Shown one piece after another: positions 11,650 through 22,865 of a stretch of 64,000 bases of DNA (position 1 is its first letter; each line of letters opens with the position of its first letter). The DNA lies in assembly GCA_037043455.1 (NCBI GenBank), contig JAWPHD010005570.1:62001-126000 (forward strand), in the 5' to 3' direction. A program made the translations under genes and the position numbers. The stretch comes from Cyrtodaria siliqua (taxonomy: Eukaryota > Mollusca > Bivalvia > Adapedonta > Hiatellidae). Under the pieces are notes generated by a model, which was not told the origin of the DNA, ran no database searches, and worked only from the letters and a program-made list of their open reading frames with translations.

Positions 11650-13668
11650 AGCCTAGTATAGTGTATTTTATTGCGGCTGCCAGTATGGTGTAATGTGGTG
11701 TATTATGGAAGGCAGTATGGTGTATTGTGGCAGACAGTATGGTGTAATGTGGCAGACAGTATGGTGTATTGTGGCAGACAGTATGGTGTAATGTGGTATG
11801 CAGTATGGTGTATTGTGGAAGGCAGTATGATGTAATGTGGAAGGCAGTATGCTGTATTGTGGAAGGCAGTATGGTGTAACGTGGTAGGCAGATGGTGTAC
11901 TGTGGAAGGCAGTATGGTGTAATGTGGTAGGCAGTATGGTTTATTGTGGTAGGCAGTATGGTGTATTGTGGTAGGCAGTATGGTGTATTGTGGAAGGCAG
12001 TATGACGTAATGTGGTAGGCAGTATGGCGTATTGTGGTAGGCAGTATGGTGTAATGTGGTAGGCAGTATGGTTTATTGTGGTAGGCAGTATGGTGTATTG
12101 TGGTAGGCAGTATGGTGTATTGTGGCAGGCAATAAGGTGTATTGTGGTAGGCAGTATGGTGTATTGTGGTAGGCAGTATGGTGTATTGTGGAAGGCAGTA
12201 TGGTGTAATGTTGTAGGCAGTATGGTGTATTGTGGTAGACAGTATAGTGTATTGTGGAGGGCAGTATGGTGTAATGTGGTAGGCAGTATGGTGTATTGTG
12301 CAAGGCAGTATGGTGTATTGTGGCAGGCAGTATGGTGTATTGTGGAAGGCAGTATGGAGTATTGTGGCAGGCAGTATGGTGTATTGTGGAATGCAGTATG
12401 GTGTAATACGGTAGGCAGTATGGTGTATTGTGGAAGGCAGTATGGTGTATTGTGACAGGCAGTATGATGTATTGTGGTAGACAGTATGGTGTATTGTGGC
12501 AGGCAATATGGTGTATTGTGGCAGGCAGTATGGTGTATTGTGGTAGGCAGTATGGTGTATTGTGGCAGGCAGTATGGTGTATTGTGGCAGGCAATATGGT
12601 GTATTGTGGCAGGCAGTATGGTGTATTGTGGTAGGCAGAATGGTGTATTGTGGCAGGCAATATGGTGTATTTTGGTAGGCAGCATGGTGTATTGTGGTAG
12701 GCAGTATGATGTATTGTATTCTGGCTGTATTCTGGCTGTATTCTGGTAGGTAGTATGGTGTATTGTATTGTGGCTATATGTTGTATTGTGGTAGGCAGTA
12801 TGGTGTATTGTATTGTGCCTGTATCGTGGTAGGCAGTATGGTGTATTGTATTGTGGCAGGAAGTATGGTGTATTGTATTGTGACAGGCAGTATGGTGTAT
12901 TGTGGCAGGCAGTATGGTGTATTGTGGCAGGCAGTATGTTGTATTGTGGCAGGCTATATGATGTATTGTATTGTGGCAGGCAGTATGGTGTATTGGGGCA
13001 GGCAGTATGGTGTATTGTGGCAGGCAGTATGGTGTATTGTGGCAGGCAGTATGGCATATTGTGGCAGGCAGTATGTTGTATTGTGACAGGCAGTATGTTG
13101 TATTGTGGCTGGCAGTATGTTGTATTGTTGCATGCAGTATGGTGTATTGTGGCCGGCAGTATGGTGCATAGTGGCAGGCAGTATGTTGAATTGTATTGTG
13201 GCAGACAGTGTTGTATTGTGGCAGGCAGTATGGTGTATTATATTGTGGCTGTATGGTGTATTGTGGTAGGCAGTATGGTGTATTGTGGCAGGCAGTATGG
13301 TGTATTGTGGTAGGCAGTATGGTGTATTGTATTGTGGCTGTATTGTGTATTCTGGCAGGCAGTATGGTGTATTGTGGCAGGCAGTATGGTGTATTGTATT
13401 GTGGCTGTATGTTGTATTGTGGCAGGCAGTATGGTGTATTGTGGTAGGCAGTATGGTGTATTGTGGTAGGCAGTATGGTGTATTGTGGCAGGCAGTATGG
13501 TGTATTGTGGTAGGCAGTATGGTGTATTGTGGCAGGCAGTATGGTGTATTGTGGTAGGCAGTTTGGTGTATTGTGGCAGGCAGTATGGTGTATTGTGGCA
13601 GGCAATATGGTGTATTGTGGCAGACAGTATGTTGTATTGTGGCAGGCGGTATGGTGTATTGTATACTA
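11650..13668. repeat. 22-bp minisatellite, about 90 units
   Basis: The unit is close to gtgtattgtggcaggcagta plus tg, with c/t and a/t variants (caggc, taggc, aaggc) arranged in blocks. Between 12715 and 13420, extra tattgtattgtggctgtat segments form a longer higher-order unit. No stop codon occurs in any minus frame of the common unit, so several overlapping frames of up to 510 codons arise. It lies in intron 4 of the membrane-protein gene. Confidence 0.9.
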
Positions 13669-13734
13669 ACAATGCCAACAATACTTTTAAACAAGAGCTG
13701 TTGGATGACAGCATGCTCGACTTTTGAGGCCTTG

Positions 13735-14537
13735 TCTATTTAGTGGGAAACTAAGTTGGAAAAGGGGCATAACTCTGCAAAATTCACAACTGAGTTATGA
13801 CACTTGTTTGTACGAGTTCCTCTTATGATAGTGAATGCATGTGTAAAGTTTCTGTCAAGCAGTTTCTGAGATATGAGCTTACCGAAAAAAGTTATTGAAG
13901 AAACTGAATACATGTGTGATGTTTTATTGAGTTCTGGTAGGCATTGTGAGATATGAGCTTACCATAAAATGTTAATCCTAACATTGATAAGTATAAAAAG
14001 GGGCATAACTTTGTGAAAATAGGTTGCAGTGTTATGTGATTTGCGCGTGACATGTTATCGATTTATATTGAATACATGAGTGAAGTTGTATTGAGTTCTG
14101 CCAGGTAGTTTCTGAGATATGAGCTTACCGAAAAAGGTTAACCAAGAAACATAGTACAAAAAGGGGCATAACTTTGTCAACATAGGTTGCAGAGTTATGT
14201 GACTCACACATGGCATGTTATCTATTCATTCTGAATATATGTGTGAAGTTTTATTGAATTCTGCAAGGCAGTTTGTGAGATATGAGCTTACCATAAAATG
14301 TTAATCCCAAAATTGATAGAGTACAAAAAGGGGCATAACTTTGTCCAAATAGGTTGCAGAGTTATCTGACTTGGCATGGCATGTTATCTATTTATACTGA
14401 ATACAGGTGTGAAGTTTCATGGACTTCTGGCAGGCGGTTTGTGAGATATCAGCATAAGCAAAAATGTTAACTAACGTAACGTTAATGCCGATGCGAGTAG
14501 AATAGCTTTCCTTTTCTTCGAAAAGTCGAGCTAAAAC
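13735..14537 (-). repeat. Dispersed hairpin-ended repeat, four to five internal units
   Basis: Units of about 180 bp carry aaaaaggggcataactttgt, then gttatgtgac, then gtgaagttttattgagttct, then gagatatgagcttaccgaaa. The end at 14504-14532 is a hairpin (agctttccttttc against gaaaagtcgagct) followed by aaaa. This is the same reverse-oriented architecture as 1-547, and the internal text is related. Confidence 0.78.
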
Positions 14538-14577
14538 TACTTAAAATATAACAAGACAATTTTTGCGATAAAATTAC

Positions 14578-14652
14578 CTGCAAATGGTTGCGCCCACCAT
14601 TTCATGCCAGAGTGTGCAACGGCTACAGATGCTGTATATATAAACACTGGGT
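14578..14652 (-). CDS. Multi-pass membrane protein, exon 4
   Basis: 75 nt, about residues 112-136. The acceptor is tgtattttcag and the donor is ttgcag|gtaatt. It encodes YPVFIYTASVAVAHSGMKWW then AQPFA. The first half completes a membrane helix begun in exon 3 and the second is a short loop. Phase 2 in and 1 out fit both neighbours. It is too short to stand out as an open frame and was found by splice logic and continuity of the hydrophobic segment. Confidence 0.75.
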
Positions 14653-15394
14653 CTGAAAATACACAATTGGCATAATTATAATCAGCAAGTAAATGAAATA
14701 CAATGGTATCAACTGAAGCTATATTATATATTTATTAAAAATATTTTAGTGAAATAGCATGGTTTGGCTTTAAAATAAAAATAGTATAGCATGGTTTGGC
14801 TTTAAAATAAAAATAGTAATGTAGAGACTTGATCGCGTATTTAAGTCTACTTTATTTAGTTTGATCATTGTATTCACAATGACAGTTTAATAAAGACAAC
14901 CTTTGATTTAAATGGTGACCTTGAAGTTCCTGTGGAATGTTTGGATCAACTAGGAAAAGGTCCAATTTCAAACAATTAGTATAAAAATGAAGAGAACCTT
15001 CTGCTTTGTCATGAGAACAATTAAAATGTATCATGCATTTGCCTTCTGCAGTCATTAAAACAAAATAAAGAATAAAAATCACGGTGTTTATGGTGAAATA
15101 AATTTCTGTTGGGCAGGCCATGAGTGTTATTAATACCATTGCAGCTTGGATTCCAATAAAGTCCTAACCAATAGGTTTTGATCTCACTGTGTATAAACAG
15201 GCTGGAAATAGTTATTTCTTATCTGACATGACAGTTTATGAATTCAATACATAATCTTTTGAGAGGATTGGAAGGTTTCGATTGGACAGTAAAGACCACC
15301 AAGCTTAACGTGCAATATATATATAATGAATGCCTGGCCATGCTAGATACCCTCTATGTATAAATTATCCATATATTTATAATCAAACACTCAC
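14653..15394 (-). other. Intron 3 of the membrane-protein gene
   Basis: No gene seen. A direct duplication of about 31 bp (agcatggtttggctttaaaa plus taaaaatagta) occupies 14757-14820. Confidence 0.6.
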
Positions 15395-15562
15395 ATATTG
15401 TAATAATATAGAGAGGTAGTCGTTGGCCAATGAACATAACCAATCCCTGAGCATGCCAGAAGCTGTCAATATCCGGCATCCAATAGCTGACCGCTTCCAC
15501 AAATAACCCGTGCAGCACGATGCCCAGCCACAGAAACTTGAATCTGCCACCAACCCTGAATG
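15395..15562 (-). CDS. Multi-pass membrane protein, exon 3
   Basis: 168 nt, about residues 56-111. The acceptor is gatcattgcag; the donor is atat|gtgagt, a strong site. It encodes FRVGGRFKFLWLGIVLHGLF (a basic lead into a helix), VEAVSYWMPDIDSFWHAQ (an acidic-aromatic loop) and MFIGQRLPLYIITI, the start of the next helix. Phases 1 in and 1 out agree with exons 2 and 4. Confidence 0.8.
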
Positions 15563-15814
15563 CTGCAATGATCACATACCATGACTATGTAATAACATCA
15601 CCATGTACATATTGCATATATACTGGTAGAGATGGACCATCATCACAACAAAAGCAAACACTATACTATAAAAACATGTTTATTTCAAAGGTGTGATCCT
15701 TCCTTATCCTTGTCTCACGTGAATCACCTTAAGGTGGCTGAACAAAATTTTCTAAAAATATATGATTCACTGTGGCATTCAAAGAACCTAAATGTTCGTG
15801 CATGCAGTGTGCAT

Positions 15815-18045
15815 GTAAAATGAATGTAAGTGCCATGGTACCACGCACAATGAATGTAAGTGTCAAGGTACCTTGCACAATGAATGTAAGTGTCATGGTA
15901 CCTTGCACAATGATGTAAGTGCCATGGTACCTTGCACAATGAATGTAAGTGTCATGGTACCTTGCACAATGAATGTAAGTGTCATGGTACCTTTCACAAT
16001 GAATGTAAGTGTCATGATACCTTGCAAAATGATGTAAGTGCCATGGTACCTTGCACAATGAATGTAAATGACATGGTACCATACACAATGAATGTAAGTG
16101 CCATGGTATGATGTACAATAAATATAAGTGTCATGGTACCTTGCACAATGAATGTAAGTGCCATGGTACCTTGCACAATGAATGTAAGTGACATGGTACC
16201 TTGCACAATGAATGTAAATGACATGGTACCATACACAATAAATGTAAGTGTCACGGTACCATGCATAATGAATGTAAGTGTCATGGTACCTTGCACAATG
16301 AATGTAAGTGCCATGGTACCATGCACAATGAACGTAAGTGTCATGGTACCATGCATAAAGAATGTAAGTGCCATGGTACCTTGCACGATGAACGTAAGTG
16401 CCATGGTAACATGCACAATGAATGTTAGTGTCAAGGTACCATGCACAACGAATGTAAGTGACATGGTATCATACACACTGAACGTAAATGCCATGGTACT
16501 ATACACAATGAATGTAAGTGCCATGGTACCATACACAATGAATGTAAGTGACATGGTACCTTCAACAATGAATGTAAGTGCATGGTACCATGCACAAGGA
16601 ACGTAAGTGCCATGGTACCATGCACAAGGAATGTAAGTGACATGGTAATATACACCATGAATGTAAGTGCCATGGTAACATGCATAATGAATGTAAGTGT
16701 CATGGTACCTTGCACGATGAACGTAAGTGCCATTGTATGATGCACAATGAATGTAAGTGACATGGTATCATACACAATGAACGTAAATGCCATGGTACCA
16801 TACACAATGAATGTAAGTGCCATGGTACCATACACAATGAATGTAAGTGCCATGGTACCATACACAATGAATGTAAGTGCCATGGTACCATACACAATGA
16901 ATGTAAGTGCCATGGTAATATACACCATGAATGTGAGTGCATGGTACCATGCACAATGAATGTAAGTGCCATGGTACCATGCACAATGAATGTAAGTGCC
17001 ATGGTAATATACACCATGAATGTAAGTGCATGGTACCATGCACAATGAATGTAAGTGCCATGGTACCATATACAATGAATGTAAGTGCCATGGTACCATG
17101 CACAATGAATGTAAGTGACATGGTAATATACACCATGAATGTAAGTGCATGGTACCATGCACAATGAATGTAAGTCACATGGTAACATGCACAATGAATG
17201 TAAGTGCATGGTATCATGCACAATGAATGTAAGTGCCATGGTACCATGCACAATGAATGTAAGTGACATGGTAATATACACCATGAATGTAAGTGCATGG
17301 TACCATGCACAATGAATGTAAGTGCCATTGTACCATACACAATGAATGTAAGTGCCATGGTACCATACACAATGAATGTAAGTGCCATGGTACCATACAC
17401 AATGAATGTAAGTGCCATGGTAATATACACCATGAATGTAAGTGCATGGTACCATGCACAATGAATGTAAGTGCCATGGTACCATGCACAATGAATGTAA
17501 GTGCTATGGTACCATGTACAATGAATGTAAGTGCCATGGTACCATGCACAATGAATGTAAGTGCCATGGTACCATACACAATGAATGTAAGTGCCATGGT
17601 ACCATACACAATGAATGTAAGTGACATGGTAATATACACCATGAATGTAAGTGCATGGTACCATGCACAATGAATGTAAGTGCATGGTACCATACACAAT
17701 GAATGTAAGTGCCATGGTACCATGCACAATGAATGTAAGTGACATGGTAACATGCACAATGAATGTTAGTGCTGTGGTACAATGCACAATGAATGTAAGT
17801 GCCATGGTAACATGCACAATGAATGTAAGTGCCATGGTAACATGCACAATGAATGTAAGTGCCATGGTAACATGCACAATGAATGTAAGTGCCATGGTAA
17901 CATGCTATATGAATGTAAGTGACATGGTAATATACACCATGAATGTAAGTGCTATGATACCATGCACAATGTATGTAAGTGCCATGGTACCTTGCACAAT
18001 GAATGTAAGTGTCATGGTACCATACACAATGAATGAATGAATGAA
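15815..18045. repeat. 30-bp minisatellite, about 75 units, each with a palindrome and a splice-donor-like motif
   Basis: The unit is cacaatgaatgtaagtgcca then tggtaccatg. It contains the perfect palindrome catggtaccatg, and on the plus strand aat|gtaagt, a consensus-like 5' splice site, in almost every copy. About seven variant units with ggtaatatacaccatgaatg recur through the right half, giving irregular higher-order blocks. The array ends in a (gaat)n run at 18029-18046. It lies in intron 2 of the membrane-protein gene, so the donor-like motif is antisense to that gene. Confidence 0.9.
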
Positions 18046-18227
18046 TGGTGTTTTACGGCACGTCGCCACATAAATAGGCCATACTGTGCGCAAAAACCGA
18101 CGAAAGATGAAGAAATTAAGTAGTAATTAAAAATTAATGTAAATATATAAACTCATTGATTGTTAATACTGCAAGTGTTTATTTGTTTTTACAAGCATGC
18201 GTGCATTTGCAGTGATTACACTCCTAC

Positions 18228-18430
18228 AACAAGAGTGAATAACCTGTCTGTGGTCCATGGATCAGAGTGAATAACACTGACAACAAAGACTGTCTGTGGT
18301 CCATGAATCAGAGTGAATAACTCGGGAGAACAAAGACTGTCTGTGGTCCATGGATCAGAGTGAATAACTCGGACAACAAAGATAATTCTAAAAACAAAGA
18401 TCCATAATGGATACATGAACAACTCCGACA
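18228..18430. repeat. Short tandem array resembling the edge of exon 2
   Basis: Four units of about 46-60 bp with gtctgtggtccatggatcag then agtgaataactcgg and acaacaaaga. On the minus strand the unit reads TTCACTCTGATCCATG, close to the last bases of coding exon 2 (ttcactttgattcatg, 18463-18478). It appears to be a local amplification seeded by the exon end. Confidence 0.7.
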
Positions 18431-18462
18431 ACAAGATTTAAGTGGGGGGGGAAAGTATTTAC

Positions 18463-18577
18463 CATGAATCAAAGTGAATGCACAGCAGACAAAACAGCAC
18501 ACTTCCATTTTGAGGAAACTTGCATGGTTCTTCAGGATGTCAGAGGGGCTTCTGAACTGGATAAACCATTCCAAAAA
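18463..18577 (-). CDS. Multi-pass membrane protein, exon 2
   Basis: 115 nt, about residues 18-55. The acceptor is atattttcttcag and the donor is catg|gtaaat. It encodes FLEWFIQFRSPSDILKNHAS then MEVCCFVCCAFTLIH, the first predicted membrane helix, notably cysteine-rich. The phase is 0 in and 1 out. Confidence 0.75.
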
Positions 18578-19034
18578 CTGAAGAAAATATGTGCAATAAA
18601 CAAATTTAAATTGAAATGTTAAATAACAGTGTCAGCTTCAATGATCATTGGTGAGTAGAGGTTATTTAATTCTGGATGTAATACTCATCCCTTGAGTATG
18701 GAGCTATAATATATTGCCCATATTATAAATGTGAAAAAGACAAAGTTGAAAAGGTTTAGAAACAATGCTAGGAATTATGTTACGACAAAACAATAAATCT
18801 ACCTAGTTTGGAAGAACGTTAAATTGCAATAACATAGACTGAGTGGAAACCTAAATATCATTATAAACTGAAAAGTGATTTGCTCTTCCATTTTCCGGAA
18901 AGAACTTTTCGTGGACACTCGAAAAAACTGCATAAGATCCATTGTTACAGCAATGTTTGGAAAACTTCTTTACTACTTTAGCAATAAGGTTGACGACCCG
19001 TGAAATTAATTGAATGAGAACACTGCTTCCGCAC

Positions 19035-19085
19035 CTCTGTGGACATTTTCAATAAATGCCAGAGCGCTGCTCCCAAGTGAATCAT
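19035..19085 (-). CDS. Multi-pass membrane protein, exon 1 (gene-level entry)
   Basis: Proposed first coding exon of an 8-exon gene running to 665; spliced length is 1266 nt, 421 residues. ATG at 19085, donor acagag|gtgcgg, phase 0. Residues are MIHLGAALWHLLKMSTE; a second in-frame ATG (MSTE) could be the real start. The donor is weak, so this exon is less certain than the rest. The whole protein has about nine hydrophobic segments and no signal peptide that I can defend. The family is widespread in invertebrates and I believe it is indexed as DUF7802 (from memory, unverified). Its function is unknown; an integral membrane protein is the only safe inference. The gene is divergent from CCDC6. 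Confidence 0.5.
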
Positions 19086-19604
19086 CAAATCTCTATTGTC
19101 ATGACATGATTCAAAAACTGGTAACATAGATTATAATACATGGGTTCCATAAGCATAGAGATAAGTGACGTGACAGTTACGGTAGTGCGACTGGGAACTG
19201 TCCAGATGCCAAATAAACTAAGGATATTATCAATATATTCATCGCTTAGTGTGGGACAAAATGATAATAAAAAACAAAATTAAGTACATTTGCAGTTGTT
19301 TCACTAGATGACATTGCAAGCTTTTGACGGGATGTTGCCTTCTTTTCCTGTCTTTTATTTGTGGCAGTGCTCAATAGTTGAAGAATGAACTCCGACCTTT
19401 AGATTATCTTTTATGTTTTTCCTTAGTTTCGAATTATACACTTGTTTTTCAAGTTATGAGAACTTTAAGTCATTCTTGCATTTATAAATATTATTTTTAC
19501 TTATTAATATGCATTAATTTAGTTATTGTATTATATATAGGCCTAATTGGCCAAATTAAAAATCGAAACTAATGGTAGTACTCGTTCTGTTTACAAGTAA
19601 TAAA
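19086..19604. promoter_or_regulatory. Intergenic gap, probable bidirectional promoter
   Basis: About 520 bp separate the proposed minus-strand ATG from the CCDC6 ATG. The gap is A/T-rich. A tatatata stretch lies at 19533-19540, about 65 bp before the CCDC6 ATG, but I cannot show that it is a TATA box. The inference rests on head-to-head geometry only. Confidence 0.4.
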
Positions 19605-19826
19605 ATGGCGGACAGTGCAAGCGAGCTCGAGAGCGACACCAGTTCGATTGATGGTTGTTCTGCCTCAAAATACTCGGCTAGTTCGCAAACTGAACAACTG
19701 AAAAACCGAATAGAATCTTTGCAGCAAGAGAACAGGGTGTTAAAAGTTGAGTTGGAGACATTTAAATTAAAATGCAAGCAGCTGATGGAGGAAAAGCAAG
19801 AGCTGAAAAGGGCGAGCGTAAACATC
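19605..19826 (+). CDS. CCDC6: CCDC6 orthologue, exon 1 (gene-level entry)
   Basis: First coding exon of a 9-exon gene; exons sum to 1299 nt, 432 residues plus stop (vertebrate CCDC6 is about 470). The start ATG is in aaaATGg and begins MADSASE, as in the human protein. Residues 1-74 comprise a serine-rich lead then the start of a long coiled coil, with [20 protein letters not shown]. Donor catc|gtatgt, phase 0. CCDC6 is known as a phosphoprotein of nucleus and cytosol linked to DNA-damage checkpoint control and CREB1 repression, and as a RET fusion partner in human thyroid tumours. The role in this animal is inferred from orthology only. Confidence 0.93.
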
Positions 19827-20374
19827 GTATGTGTTGACTATTTGTATTAATTAATTTGGACGTTTTTGACATTAATCCAGAATCATAATACTGGTGTTTT
19901 GTATTATAATGATGTGTGTTTCATATTTCTTTGTTTGTAACAGTTGTCACCTTCAGAGAAACGTTTTGTTCGATTTTTTTGTTTACGATTTTTTTTGTAA
20001 ACAAAGAAAAATGTGATTCACACGTGTTTCACTCATGCGTCATTATTATTTAAGGTCGGGTGACAAAATGCATGAAATGATTAATTTCCTGCTCTTGTTT
20101 CCCTGTGTAATAAATAATAGACAGTAATGAAATAGTGTTTTGCCCCCATTTAGGATAATGTCCAGGGCAGAACCTAGATAGAGAAAAAATATAGTTTTCA
20201 AAGTGCAACTGGAAAAAGTATAGTGTTCAAAGTACAGTTATGCAATACTATGGGGCAAACCAGTGCTTGCCTTATTTATTCCTATTATTAGGGCCTTCCC
20301 AGTGGCATTTAGCGAGCGACGGGGGGGAGGGTGCGTGAGGGGGCTCCCCTTTTTTTCCATATATTTTTAAGTAT

Positions 20375-20930
20375 AAAAGACACATAGGTGTTGCATTTCC
20401 GGCGGCGGCGAAGGCGCCAGCATTCAAGTTTTGCGTTTAGGTCATTTTCTCACAAACTGTATGCACCAGACCTTTCAAACTTTGCTTATAGTTATAACTT
20501 GGGTGGTACATCGCTACGTGACAAAGCAAATGTGGAAGTGACCTTGACACTCCAAGCAAAGGGCAGATAATCTTATATTTTTTACCTTCAACTTTTGCGT
20601 TTAGGTCACTTTTTCACAAACTGTATGCCTTTCAAACTTTGCTTATAGTTGTATCTTGAGTGGTACATTGCAACGTGACAAAGCAAATGTGGATGTGACC
20701 TTGACCCTCCAAGCAAGGGCAGATAACTTTAATTGTTACATTTACATCACTTTCTCAATGAACAATACTTATGCACTAGATGCTTTAAACCTAGTTCATA
20801 GCTTAATCTTTGGAAGACAAAACATTTTATTTTGACATAGTTGTGTCTTGGATAGTGCATCTTTTTGGATGCATGGATTTCATCTATGACCTTGATCTAC
20901 TTTTTGGAGCTGGTGATTTTTTAGAGTTTT
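20375..20930. repeat. Dispersed repeat in CCDC6 intron 1, three units
   Basis: Diverged units of about 165 bp carry ttgcgtttaggtcat, tcacaaactgtatgc, ctttcaaactttgcttatag and gtggtacat, then a gtgaccttgac phrase. It is preceded by a G-rich stretch at 20316-20346 and ggcggcggcgaaggcgcc at 20401. Confidence 0.6.
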
Positions 20931-21029
20931 TTTTATTTTTTTATTTTTTATAGAATGGCATTTTGTTTTTAAACAAATGCACTTATTATAAATGTCATCT
21001 CAGCAAACTATAAACTCCATTGTTTTTGT

Positions 21030-21685
21030 GTCGCCTTTTCGAAGAAAAATGCGATACATAGGGATCACGAAAACTTAACGTTGGCTATAACTTTCTCACT
21101 TCTTGATATTTCTTCATCAAACTTTCAGTATATACTCATCGTGATAAAATATGAAGGTCAAAGTCACACTGAAGGTCATTGTATGGGTAAAATACTCAGT
21201 TTTTTCTTAACAAAAACTTGACGTTTTTTTTCTTCACGAAAACTCAACGTTGGCTATAACTTTGTCATTTCATGATATTTCTTCATTAAACTTTCAATAT
21301 ATACTCATCATGACAACACTGACATGACCATACTAAACTATATTAAAGGTCAAGGTCACACTGAAGGTCATATTATGGGTTAAATACTCTTTTTTTTCTT
21401 CACGAAAACTTAACCTTGACTATAACTTTCTCAATTCTATTTATTTCTTCATCAATCTTTCAATATATATTTGTCATGGCAACATCAACATGGCCATACT
21501 AAAATATAAAAGTTAAGGGCACACTGAAGGTCATTGTATGGGTTAAATACTTATTTTTTTCTTCGCGAAAACATAGTCAGGCCAGTTTGTCTAGGTCATT
21601 TATCTGGGTCCAAAAAAACCTTGTTATACTGACAAAACACAGACAAGCGACACATATGTTCCGCGGAACGCCCATCTAGTTAGTT
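21030..21685 (+). repeat. Dispersed repeat with four ~170-bp units and a distinctive tail
   Basis: It starts at cttttcgaagaaaaatgcga (a tiny hairpin), with units marked by acgaaaacttaacgttggct, tatttcttcatcaaactttc and aaggtcacactgaaggtcat. It ends gacacatatgttccgcggaa then cgcccatctagtt, homologous to the tails at 38725-38768 and 44283-44325. Confidence 0.7.
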
Positions 21686-21924
21686 ATTAAAATGTTTACA
21701 AACTTTCATTTAAGACGAGACATGTGAATCCGCAGATTTCTTGTCTCTTTTAAAATGTATTAATTTGCATCCATTTTGAAGGCATGAACTATTTATAGAA
21801 TTTGTTTACTCCAAACGAGTTCCTTGTTACTCATTCAGTTTGAATCTGATGAGTAATTACTCATTGCAGTCAAAAATTATCTACAGCTTCTCTTAAACAT
21901 TTGCGTATTTGACAATTTATAAGT

Positions 21925-22130
21925 AGCGGAGTACGTGGTCCAGTGGTAGAGCGTCAGAGATTAGATCAAAAGATTGTGGGTTCAATCTCGCCATGGCATA
22001 TTATTTATCCTTGAGCAAGATAAGAAATCCACATTGCTTAGTACTGGTTCTAACCAAGAAACTTGCACATACTCTTCGAAAAGAGGGTGTTGCAGTATCA
22101 GTAAATAGATAAATTATTAAAAATAATAAT
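21925..22130 (+). repeat. tRNA-derived SINE
   Basis: The head has a pol III A box (tggtccagtggtagagcg, 21944-21961) and a B box (gggttcaatctcg, 21978-21990) at normal spacing. A conserved-looking core, ttgagcaagataag then ccacattgcttagtac, follows, as in V-type/Meta-SINE families. It ends in an ataataataa-type tail near 22120. CCDC6 intron 1. Confidence 0.72.
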
Positions 22131-22374
22131 AAATGTGGTAAATCACATCCATTCCCTGTAAAGTATTAATGACAAAATTACTGAAATAATAGGGCAACAA
22201 AAATAGGAATCGTGCCAGTAAATTTTTAGGTCAACAGGAAAGTTATGCCCAAACCTAGTTAGCCTGTGTTTAGCAGTCATCTGTCTATAACCTTTTCTTG
22301 GATGGCTGTTATAAGCAGTTTGTATTTAGAGTTGTTGACAGCTCTTAGAGACTGAAACCATTATTTTTATATGC

Positions 22375-22865
22375 CCATTTGTAAAACTGGACGTATTATA
22401 CGGGGTTGTCCATCATTCTGTAAGTAAGAGACATGTATTTGAGGTCAGTAGGGCAAAAGTCAAGGTTACCATGACCTTACATGGAAATACGCACTCCACA
22501 CAACAACTTTAAAATCATAGCAACCACACTCTTGAAACTCAGTAGGTACATTACCATTGGTGAGAGGAGAAACCCTATTACTTTTTTTGGTCAATAGGTC
22601 GCCTTGACCTTATATTGAAATATGCCGTCTACACGATAACTTCGAAACGAAAAACACACACCCTCATGAAACTTCAAAAGTACATTGCACTTAGTGAGAG
22701 AAGGAACCCTGTTTATATTGGGTCAGTAGGTCAAAAGCCGAGGTTGCCATGACCTTGGATGGATGTATGCTTTTTGCTTGATAACTTAGAAACCATAACA
22801 CTTACATTTATGAAACTTCATAGGTAAGAGGAGGAACCCTATTGTATTTGGGGTCAGTTGGTTAT
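22375..22865 (+). repeat. Dispersed repeat, three to four ~130-bp units
   Basis: Units carry gaggtcagtagggcaaaagt, ggttaccatgacctta, accacactcttgaaactc and aggtacattaccattggtga with gaggaaccct. The family recurs at 39695-40620. Confidence 0.65.

Noticed and set aside
12073..13605. 510-codon and other long minus-strand frames rich in HHTAYHNTPYCLPQYTILP
   Set aside because: All minus frames of the 22-bp unit lack stops, so open frames in every phase are expected by construction.
16768..17895. 375-codon minus frame reading TFIVHGTMAL repeats
   Set aside because: Product of the 30-bp array (multiple of three); the hydrophobic look does not indicate a membrane protein.
19165..19240. Alternative first exon of the membrane-protein gene starting MNILIISLVY (minus strand)
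   Set aside because: Its possible donor leaves two extra bases and does not match the phase 0 acceptor of exon 2.
21927..21995. Possible functional tRNA gene
   Set aside because: A and B boxes are present, but the acceptor and anticodon stems do not pair well, and SINE body sequence follows directly.
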